Below, piece by piece: positions 6,883-11,682 of a stretch of DNA of 11,682 nucleotides. Position 1 is the stretch's first letter. Each line of letters opens with the position of its first letter. The notes below the pieces were generated by a model that was not told the DNA's origin, did no database searches, and saw only the letters and a list, made by a program, of their open reading frames with translations. The stretch is from an uncultured Prevotella sp. (lineage in GTDB: Bacteria; Bacteroidota; Bacteroidia; Bacteroidales; Bacteroidaceae): NCBI GenBank assembly GCA_937874345.1, contig CALNBT010000068.1:1-11682 (forward strand). The letters are read 5' to 3'. The position numbers were made by a program, and so were the translations under genes.

Positions 6883-6914
6883 TTTGGGTAATTATGATAT
6901 AATCAGTAACTTTG
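6883..6914 (+). promoter_or_regulatory. infC-rpmI-rplT promoter (full Bacteroidetes consensus)
   Basis: TTTG at 6883-6886, a 20-base spacer and TAACTTTG at 6907-6914 match the consensus TTTG-N19-21-TAnnTTTG at every fixed position. Transcription should start near 6921, giving an infC leader of about 30 bases. Confidence 0.8.
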
Positions 6915-6952
6915 CAGCCGTTTAGCAGAAAGTAACAACTTAAAATAGTTGA

Positions 6953-7660
6953 ATGAAGAAAGACAAAATCAGTAATCAATACCGCGTGAATGAACAAATT
7001 CACGTTAGGGAAGTGCGTGTCATTAGCGACGCCGGATCAGAAGTGATGTCCACGCGTCAAGCATTAGAACTAGCTCGTCAACAGGATGTTGACCTCGTAG
7101 AGATTTCTCCGAATGCGCAACCACCGGTTTGTCGTCTCATCGACTATAGCAAGTTCCTTTATCAACAGAAGAAAAAGGCTAAAGAAATGAAGGCCAAGCA
7201 GGTCAAAATTGAAATCAAGGAGATTAGATTTGGACCGCAGACCGATGAGCATGACTATCAATTCAAATTGAAGCATGCACAGGAATTTCTAACAGAAGGA
7301 AATAGAGTTCGTGCTTATGTATTTTTCCGCGGTCGTTCCATCTTGTTCAAGGAACAGGGCGAGGTTTTGTTGCTTCGTTTCGCAACCGATTTGGAAAATT
7401 ATGGCAAAGTAGAACAGATGCCAAAGCTGGAAGGCAAGAAAATGTTCTTGTATATCGCTCCAAAGAAAATCGGAGTTGAGAAAAAGAGCCAGCAGAGACG
7501 CGATAGAGAACAGGCTGTTGAAGAAGCAAATGTAGTCAAGAAACAGCAAATTGAAACAGAAGAAAGTCAAGTCGTTAACGATGGAGGGCTTTTTGCCAAT
7601 ATCAAGAACGGTTCAGATGTTTTGAAAAAACTTCAGATAGAAGATAGCGCTGCAGAATAG
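6953..7660 (+). CDS. infC: Translation initiation factor IF-3 with a long C-terminal extension
   Basis: This 235-residue protein binds the 30S subunit, prevents premature 50S joining and checks start-codon pairing. The N-domain is at about 9-76, with YRVNEQIHVREVRVIS, DLVEISPNAQPPVCRLIDY and KFLYQ. A Lys-rich linker follows (73-86), and the C-domain is at about 86-172, with IKEIRFGPQTDEHDYQFK and MFLYIAPKK. Residues 173-235 are an extra Gln/Glu/Lys-rich tail not present in E. coli IF-3 (180 residues). Its end is mildly amphipathic (GGLFANIKNGSDVLKKLQIE). Unlike the AUU start of E. coli infC, the start here is a plain ATG with leader aaaatagttga and no Shine-Dalgarno. It is first in the infC-rpmI-rplT operon, with a consensus promoter just upstream. 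The identity is certain and the tail's role is unknown. Confidence 0.97.
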   Translation: MKKDKISNQYRVNEQIHVREVRVISDAGSEVMSTRQALELARQQDVDLVEISPNAQPPVCRLIDYSKFLYQQKKKAKEMKAKQVKIEIKEIRFGPQTDEHDYQFKLKHAQEFLTEGNRVRAYVFFRGRSILFKEQGEVLLLRFATDLENYGKVEQMPKLEGKKMFLYIAPKKIGVEKKSQQRRDREQAVEEANVVKKQQIETEESQVVNDGGLFANIKNGSDVLKKLQIEDSAAE

Positions 7661-7681
7661 TGCATAGATAATATAGAATGT

Positions 7682-7708
7682 GCGTAACGTCTTTGGTATA
7701 TACGTTGC
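7682..7708 (+). promoter_or_regulatory. Bulged hairpin in the infC-rpmI spacer
   Basis: GC-(GT)-AACGT (7682-7690) can pair with ACGTTGC (7702-7708): seven pairs with a two-base bulge around an 11-base loop, ending 38 bases before the rpmI ATG. In other bacteria ribosomal protein L20 represses this operon by binding RNA near this point, so it is a candidate regulatory element. No resemblance to a known L20 site is claimed. Confidence 0.3.
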
Positions 7709-7746
7709 CACAGAATTAAATAAATAACAAATTAAATTCAAAAAAA

Positions 7747-7944
7747 ATGCCAAAACAAAAGACAAATTCCGGTGCAAAGAAGAGATTCCGTTTTACCGGT
7801 ACTGGTAAGATTAAGAGAAATCACGCTTTCCATAGTCACATTTTGACTAAAAAAACAAAGAAGCAGAAGAGAAATTTGGTTCATTCCACTTTGTTGGACA
7901 GCTCAAATGTAAAGCAGGTACGCGACTTGCTTAATCTACGTTAA
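7747..7944 (+). CDS. rpmI: 50S ribosomal protein L35 (bL35)
   Basis: This 65-residue, strongly basic protein of the large ribosomal subunit has the normal length. It opens with MPKQKTNSGAKKRFRFTGTG, the L35 signature (KxKTxxxAxKRFxxTGxGK), followed by KIKRNHAFHSHILTKKTKKQKRNL and ending LLNLR. It lies between infC (86-base gap) and rplT (39-base gap), the standard bacterial order, and is co-transcribed with both. The leader is A-rich (ttcaaaaaaaATG) without a Shine-Dalgarno sequence. Confidence 0.97.
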   Translation: MPKQKTNSGAKKRFRFTGTGKIKRNHAFHSHILTKKTKKQKRNLVHSTLLDSSNVKQVRDLLNLR

Positions 7945-7983
7945 TTAACTTTTAGTCAAACCAATTAAAGGAAAGAAAAAACT

Positions 7984-8328
7984 ATGCCAAGATCAGTCAA
8001 TCATGTTGCATCAAAAGCAAGGAGAACGAGAATTCTAAAGCTTACTAAAGGTTATTACGGAGCTAGAAAGAATGTTTGGACAGTAGCTAAGAATACTTGG
8101 GAAAAAGGTCTTACCTACGCATATCGTGACCGTCGTAGTAAGAAACGTACATTCCGTTCGTTGTGGATTCAGCGTATCAACGCTGCTGCGCGTTTGGAAG
8201 GAATGACTTATTCTACATTGATGGGTGCTTTGAGCAAGGCCGGTATCGAGATCAACCGTAAGGTTCTTGCAGATTTAGCTGTAAACAACCCTGAAGCTTT
8301 TAAAGCTATCGTTGATAAAGTAAAATAA
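7984..8328 (+). CDS. rplT: 50S ribosomal protein L20 (bL20)
   Basis: This 114-residue basic protein is needed for early 50S assembly, where it binds 23S rRNA. In E. coli and Bacillus it also represses its own operon. The family pattern is plain: MPRSVNHVASKARRTRILKLTKGYYGARKNVW, then YAYRDRRSKKRTFRSLWIQRINAAAR and LADLAVNNPEAFKAIVDK. The length is normal. It is the last gene of the operon, followed by a small hairpin directly at the stop codon and a strong intrinsic terminator. Its leader contains AAAGGAAAG (7967-7975, 11 bases from the GGA to the ATG). This is the only start in the window with anything like a Shine-Dalgarno sequence, though the spacing is long. Confidence 0.98.
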   Translation: MPRSVNHVASKARRTRILKLTKGYYGARKNVWTVAKNTWEKGLTYAYRDRRSKKRTFRSLWIQRINAAARLEGMTYSTLMGALSKAGIEINRKVLADLAVNNPEAFKAIVDKVK

Positions 8329-8344
8329 TTCACATACCTGTGAA
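8329..8344 (+). repeat. Small hairpin at the rplT stop codon
   Basis: TTCACA-TACC-TGTGAA is a perfect 6-base stem with a 4-base loop starting at the base after the rplT stop. It has no T-tract of its own and may protect the mRNA 3' end together with the terminator 11 bases further on. Confidence 0.4.
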
Positions 8345-8354
8345 GTTTTGATAT

Positions 8355-8388
8355 AAGTCGCATTTCAAACCGAAATGCGACTTTTTTT
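8355..8388 (+). terminator. Intrinsic terminator of infC-rpmI-rplT
   Basis: AAGTCGCATTTC (8355-8366) and GAAATGCGACTT (8372-8383) form a perfect 12-pair stem with a 5-base loop (aaacc), followed by a run of seven T (8382-8388) that overlaps the end of the stem. It lies 26 bases after the rplT stop. This is a textbook rho-independent terminator. Confidence 0.93.
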
Positions 8389-8503
8389 AGTCTCCTTTTT
8401 TGTTACTTGTTCTTGTTCGATGCTGATAAGGTTGATCGCTTCGTTTGTTTTCTATGGGTATGATTTTAACAACTTTGTATAGAGACGTTATGAAAACAAT
8501 AAC

Positions 8504-8528
8504 AAAAAAAATGCGCTTTGGAAAGCAT
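8504..8528 (-). terminator. Probable intrinsic terminator of nrdDG
   Basis: On the minus strand ATG-CTTT-CC-AAAG-(CG)-CAT forms a short bulged stem that runs straight into eight T (plus-strand A at 8504-8511). It lies 36 bases after the nrdG stop. The stem is weak but the T-tract is good and the position is right. Together with 8355-8388 it separates the two converging operons. Confidence 0.55.
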
Positions 8529-8564
8529 CTTCATTTACCAATGACAGCGGGTTAGAGGAGATGG

Positions 8565-9050
8565 TCAGGTGAAGTTGTGGGTTTTCCAAAACAAGTACGT
8601 AATATCCTCAATGGTTTCGTCTTCATGATGGATTCGATATAGGCGCTGATTGGTGGTCTGATGAGTCAAAGGACCCAAATGTGCGATGTAAGGCCCTACC
8701 TTCAAATAGTCGAACTTGTTTCGGTCTACCCATTTGGGCAGTCGTATTTTTCCGCTATACCACGCCACTTTGTAACGCCCGGTGTAGCGTTGATGGATAT
8801 GTTCTGCCAGATGTTGCACTGCTTCTACATCGTTATCGCCGCCCATCAAACTAATGCAGGTCACGTTTTGATCAAGAGAGCTAATCATTTGATCTAGTGT
8901 TTCTTCGTTGAGCGGCATACCAATGTCTTCGGCCAGATAGGCACTATGACATCCCGGGCAGTGGTTTGGACAGCCCGAGATGTTGATAGAGAGTGTGGTT
9001 TCATTGGGAATCTCCTGGAAAACGATGCCCGTATTGACGTATTTTAGCAT
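8565..9050 (-). CDS. nrdG: Anaerobic ribonucleotide reductase activating protein (radical SAM)
   Basis: This 161-residue radical SAM enzyme uses a [4Fe-4S] cluster and S-adenosylmethionine to generate the glycyl radical on NrdD. The cluster motif is Cys27-PNH-Cys31-PG-Cys34 (SGCPNHCPGCHS), the CX3CX2C form typical of NrdG. SLMGGD (67-72) fits the SAM-binding GGE-like motif. The N-terminus, LKYVNTGIVFQEIPNE, and the KFDYLKVGPY segment (112-121) also match the family. The ATG overlaps the end of nrdD by 7 bases (ATGCTAA), so translation is very likely coupled to keep reductase and activase in proportion. A probable terminator follows at 8504-8528. The length is normal and no key residue is missing. 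Confidence 0.95.
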   Translation of the reverse strand: MLKYVNTGIVFQEIPNETTLSINISGCPNHCPGCHSAYLAEDIGMPLNEETLDQMISSLDQNVTCISLMGGDNDVEAVQHLAEHIHQRYTGRYKVAWYSGKIRLPKWVDRNKFDYLKVGPYIAHLGPLTHQTTNQRLYRIHHEDETIEDITYLFWKTHNFT

Positions 9051-11188
9051 GAGAAAGCAACGGTTTTCGTTTCAGGTTTTTCTCCAATCTCTTTCTTCGT
9101 TGGTGTAAAGTAGAATCGACGTTGAGCCTCAGCTTGTCTGTCGGCAGAGAAGTTGCTTACACGTTTCAAGTAACCGATGATACGCGTCAGGTAGTCTACG
9201 TTTGTACTATGGCAGTGAGGACATTCGTGAAGATAACGTTTGTCAATATGTCCACATTCGTTACAGATGGTATTGGGGATATTGAAGGTAAAATAGTTGC
9301 ATCCCTCTCGAGCAGCAACACGCAGTAGCTGCCTGTATTGGTCTTTGCTGAGATGTTCCTCCAGATTCATGTGCAGTGCAGAGCCACCGGTAAGGTGCTT
9401 TATATAGGGAGTACCATGCAATTTGAATTTGTCAATGATATTCAGTGAGTCGTCTTCAACAACATAAAAGTAAGAATTGTAGCAGTCGCGCGGTACGAAA
9501 TAGCCGTCTTCGCGATCCCACTTGGCATGTTTCACACCTACATTTTCTGCAGGAATCATTTCACAATTGAACATTAACTCTTTCGAACGGTATTGTTTGT
9601 TGTAATGTTCCACGATGCCTAATACTTGTTGAACAAAGTGCTGATATTTCTCATTTGGTGTAATCTGGAGACCTAGGAATTCGGCTGCTTCTACCAAACC
9701 ATTGACACCGATGGTGAGGTATTGTCTATCAATATTGATATATCCGGCATCAAAGAGGGGTAACATACCTTTTTCCTTGAGCACTTTCAAGTTTTCATTA
9801 TATGCTATCTGAACCTTGTGGCATAGGTCAACAATCTCGCCAAGATATTCCAGATAGTCTATCTGATGGTTGACAGCGTATTGTATGCATCGGTTTAAAT
9901 TGATCGTCAGTACGCTTTTTGATCCTGTGCTTATCCCACCAGCTCCGAGTGTATAAGAAAAACCGTTATCTTGAATTTCGTTACGAAGCCGACAACACGA
10001 ACTTAGTGAGTCGGCGTTATCACTCATATAGGTAAAGAAAGAGTGGCCGGCAGCATACATCTCTGCCGTAAAATCTCCATATTCGGCATCTCGGCATTCT
10101 TCACCATCGGTTAGCAACGCCATCGTTTCTACCGGAAAAGTGAGCATGGTCTTTGTGCGTTCAGCATTGAACCAGCGCATGAATCTTTTCTGTATCCAGT
10201 TAACTCCTTCCCAATCTGGCTGAGTACCATCGGGGAAATAAAAGTTACCGAAGAGACTTTCAAAATAAGGTTTGTCGTAGTAGGCGATATTCCAAAATAC
10301 AGCCTGATAGTTGCGGGCGCCCGTTGGCTGGTTGATGCTGTATACTACCTGTTCAAAGCAGTCGGTGATGATCTTGTCAATGGTTCGCTGTTTCAAACTG
10401 AGATCCACCACTTGGTCTGCCCGTTTCCAGTAGTCTTGTCCATATTCTTTTTGAATAAAGTAGTTCATGTACATCAAAAATTCGGGTGTAGCACAGGCAC
10501 CACTGAGCATAGAACTTACCATAAACACCATATTGATAAATCCGCCACAATAGGATTTGAGGTTGGTTGGTGCACTAGCGTTCCCGCCGATGGAGGTCGT
10601 CCCACCAATAAGCCAGGGGTACATCGTGATGCTGGCGCAATAATTGGCTAGTGAAGTTTCGTCATTCTTGTAGATGAAGTGTTGAGTCAGCAGGTCAACA
10701 TAGCGATTGGCGAGCTCTTTACCATACATCTTTTTGAGACGGTCGGTCAACAGTCGTCTGTTTAATCTGATAAAATTACTCTTGGGTAGTTCGCCGATCA
10801 AGGTTGCAATATTTTTGTGTTCTACATTGGCATTGGCATCAAACTTTGAGCCGGTAGCTGCATTTGACGCCTCCATATAATCGGCCAGAAATTGCAGTTT
10901 GGCAGCTGTCTCTCGGTCTTCTTGGTGACTTTGGCGATAAATGATAAAAGCCTTTGCCACCCGATAATACCCTTCACGCATCAAACATTCCTCAACTTGG
11001 TTTTGGATATCTTCCACTTTGATGCCTTCTTGGATGCTCAGATGTGCCAATAATTTGCTGATGATACCTAAGTCTGCTGTCTGTCCAACTGAATCGAAGG
11101 CTTTGATAATGGCCTGCATGATTTTGTCTAATGAAAATTTCTCGATGCTTCCGTCTCTCTTTGTGATGGTAAAGTGTGTTGTCTCCAT
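9044..11188 (-). CDS. nrdD: Anaerobic (class III) ribonucleoside-triphosphate reductase
   Basis: This 714-residue glycyl-radical enzyme reduces ribonucleoside triphosphates to deoxyribonucleotides without oxygen. An ATP-cone allosteric domain covers about 5-95 (ITKRDGSIEKFSLDKIMQAI). The catalytic barrel follows, with NYCASITMYPWL (182-193) and NADSLSSCCRLRNEI (391-405) carrying candidate active-site cysteines Cys184, Cys398 and Cys399. A zinc ribbon is formed by Cys642, Cys645, Cys656 and Cys659 (CNEC and CPHC). The glycyl-radical motif RIIGYLKR places the radical on Gly672. The tail after Gly672 is 42 residues and ends in Cys714, somewhat longer than in E. coli. The ATG at 11188 fits the family N-terminus. 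It forms an operon with nrdG (7-base overlap). Upstream are an exact -7 element and an FNR-type palindrome, which suggests oxygen- or redox-linked control. Confidence 0.97.
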   Translation of the reverse strand: METTHFTITKRDGSIEKFSLDKIMQAIIKAFDSVGQTADLGIISKLLAHLSIQEGIKVEDIQNQVEECLMREGYYRVAKAFIIYRQSHQEDRETAAKLQFLADYMEASNAATGSKFDANANVEHKNIATLIGELPKSNFIRLNRRLLTDRLKKMYGKELANRYVDLLTQHFIYKNDETSLANYCASITMYPWLIGGTTSIGGNASAPTNLKSYCGGFINMVFMVSSMLSGACATPEFLMYMNYFIQKEYGQDYWKRADQVVDLSLKQRTIDKIITDCFEQVVYSINQPTGARNYQAVFWNIAYYDKPYFESLFGNFYFPDGTQPDWEGVNWIQKRFMRWFNAERTKTMLTFPVETMALLTDGEECRDAEYGDFTAEMYAAGHSFFTYMSDNADSLSSCCRLRNEIQDNGFSYTLGAGGISTGSKSVLTINLNRCIQYAVNHQIDYLEYLGEIVDLCHKVQIAYNENLKVLKEKGMLPLFDAGYINIDRQYLTIGVNGLVEAAEFLGLQITPNEKYQHFVQQVLGIVEHYNKQYRSKELMFNCEMIPAENVGVKHAKWDREDGYFVPRDCYNSYFYVVEDDSLNIIDKFKLHGTPYIKHLTGGSALHMNLEEHLSKDQYRQLLRVAAREGCNYFTFNIPNTICNECGHIDKRYLHECPHCHSTNVDYLTRIIGYLKRVSNFSADRQAEAQRRFYFTPTKKEIGEKPETKTVAFSC

Positions 11189-11199
11189 TGTGTGTATAA

Positions 11200-11213
11200 T
11201 TGATAATGATCAA
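11200..11213. promoter_or_regulatory. FNR-type palindrome in the nrdD leader
   Basis: TTGATAATGATCAA is an exact match to the CRP/FNR-family consensus TTGAT-N4-ATCAA. It lies 11 bases upstream of the nrdD ATG and about 27 bases downstream of the proposed -7 element. If that promoter is right, a protein bound here would act as a roadblock or repressor. As RNA, the same bases give a 5-pair hairpin next to the start codon. Confidence 0.5.
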
Positions 11214-11240
11214 ATTGTTAAGTCTATTGATTTGTTTCCT

Positions 11241-11248
11241 CAAAGATA
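11241..11248 (-). promoter_or_regulatory. nrdDG promoter, -7 element
   Basis: On the minus strand TATCTTTG is an exact TAnnTTTG match, 52 bases upstream of the nrdD ATG. The -33 position does not hold TTTG (an ATTG lies only about 15 bases upstream), so the promoter may be weak or need an activator. Confidence 0.6.
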
Positions 11249-11623
11249 AGCGTTTTTATAATACAATTCATAATTTAGATAACAATTTGGTAGTTAAAAA
11301 ATGTCAAACCATTCATAATCATGTAATTATAAATTAAAATGGAAAACTATTATTTTATTAAACGAATATAAATTTCTTTTTCGGCTAAACCTTCAAATAA
11401 ATTTAGTTGAATTATTTATTATTTTGTTAAGTTCTTCAATGAATCTACGAAAATAGTTGAAAGTAATTTGTCAATAGCAAGAAACGATTTTATCTTTTTA
11501 GGTATCGTACTATCGAAATTTGCTGCAAAAGTTTATATGGCTGTAGGCTTATAATCCTTTGTCTCCTGTCTTTTCATGGTTAACTTTCATTATAATAAAG
11601 TCTTTTTTGTCGATACTTTTTTG
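11249..11623. other. Very A/T-rich gene-free stretch at the right side
   Basis: These roughly 375 bases lie between the nrdD promoter and a plus-strand promoter. Both strands are broken by frequent stops and the longest ATG-led frames are about twenty codons. I see no tRNA fold, no strong hairpin and no long repeat, only A/T-rich runs. It is probably a divergent control region and could hide a small RNA that I cannot recognise. Confidence 0.5.
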
Positions 11624-11631
11624 TATATTTG
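11624..11631 (+). promoter_or_regulatory. -7 element of a plus-strand transcript leaving the window
   Basis: TATATTTG is an exact TAnnTTTG match followed by CAG, a frequent Bacteroidetes context. A T-rich -33 region lies upstream, though TTTG is not at the ideal spacing. Transcription would start near 11638 and run off the right edge, so a divergent neighbour of nrdDG is expected there. Confidence 0.55.
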
Positions 11632-11682
11632 CAGAAATAGATAACCTTTTGTCAAGTTTATTATTTATTATTATTTGTCTCT

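Larger units (their letters stand above)
6651..6952 (+). other. thrS-infC intergenic region
   Basis: This 302-base stretch has no ORF with coding character. It holds a hairpin at the thrS stop (6649-6681), a featureless stretch of about 130 bases, a long inverted repeat (6818-6856), a full Bacteroidetes promoter (6883-6914) and a short infC leader. infC is therefore expected to have its own transcript start. Confidence 0.6.

Noticed and set aside
8454..8555. A 33-codon plus-strand ORF between rplT and nrdG
   Set aside because: It overlaps the minus-strand terminator and its A-tract, follows a strong terminator without a clear promoter, and has no recognisable composition or motif.
1..11682. 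CRISPR array, insertion sequence, tRNA or rRNA gene
   Set aside because: I saw no regularly spaced direct repeats, transposase frames with terminal repeats, cloverleaf-like segments or rRNA-like sequence anywhere in the window.

Overview
The window looks like a chromosomal segment from a Bacteroidetes (order Bacteroidales) bacterium, most likely a Prevotella-like anaerobe. Three things support this. The start codons are preceded by A/T-rich leaders with essentially no Shine-Dalgarno sequence. Several genes are preceded by the Bacteroidetes -7 element TAnnTTTG. The protein sequences and the order SPOR lipoprotein - ruvX - def - TPR protein - thrS - infC - rpmI - rplT fit what I know of this group from memory. 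The species cannot be fixed from the sequence alone.

Layout. Positions 1-584 (minus strand) hold a small envelope operon: a YtxH-domain protein followed by a holin-III-type membrane protein that runs off the left edge. After a 290-base divergent region come four plus-strand genes that look co-transcribed: a SPOR-domain lipoprotein (875-1360), the Holliday junction resolvase RuvX (1421-1834), peptide deformylase (1870-2433) and, three bases later, a long secreted TPR protein (2437-4407). A 278-base gap with a new promoter leads to threonyl-tRNA synthetase (4686-6650). A 302-base gap with hairpins and a full TTTG-N20-TAACTTTG promoter leads to infC, rpmI and rplT (6953-8328), closed by a strong intrinsic terminator. 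Facing this from the other side is the anaerobic (class III) ribonucleotide reductase operon nrdD-nrdG (minus strand, 11188 to 8565), whose genes overlap by 7 bases. The last ~430 bases are very A/T-rich and gene-free, ending in a promoter that points off the right edge.

How the genes work together. The centre is a translation block: tRNA charging, initiation factor 3, two large-subunit proteins and N-terminal deformylation. It is joined to envelope genes (SPOR, TPR) and a recombination/RNA-processing nuclease (RuvX). nrdDG makes deoxyribonucleotides without oxygen, as expected for a strict anaerobe.

Overall this is a housekeeping region and I see no mobile element, CRISPR array, phage module or new multi-gene system. 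The best leads are regulatory: an exact FNR-type palindrome in the nrdD leader, a long hairpin upstream of infC whose decamer arm also occurs upstream of thrS, a bulged hairpin before rpmI, and an unrecognised central region in the TPR protein.
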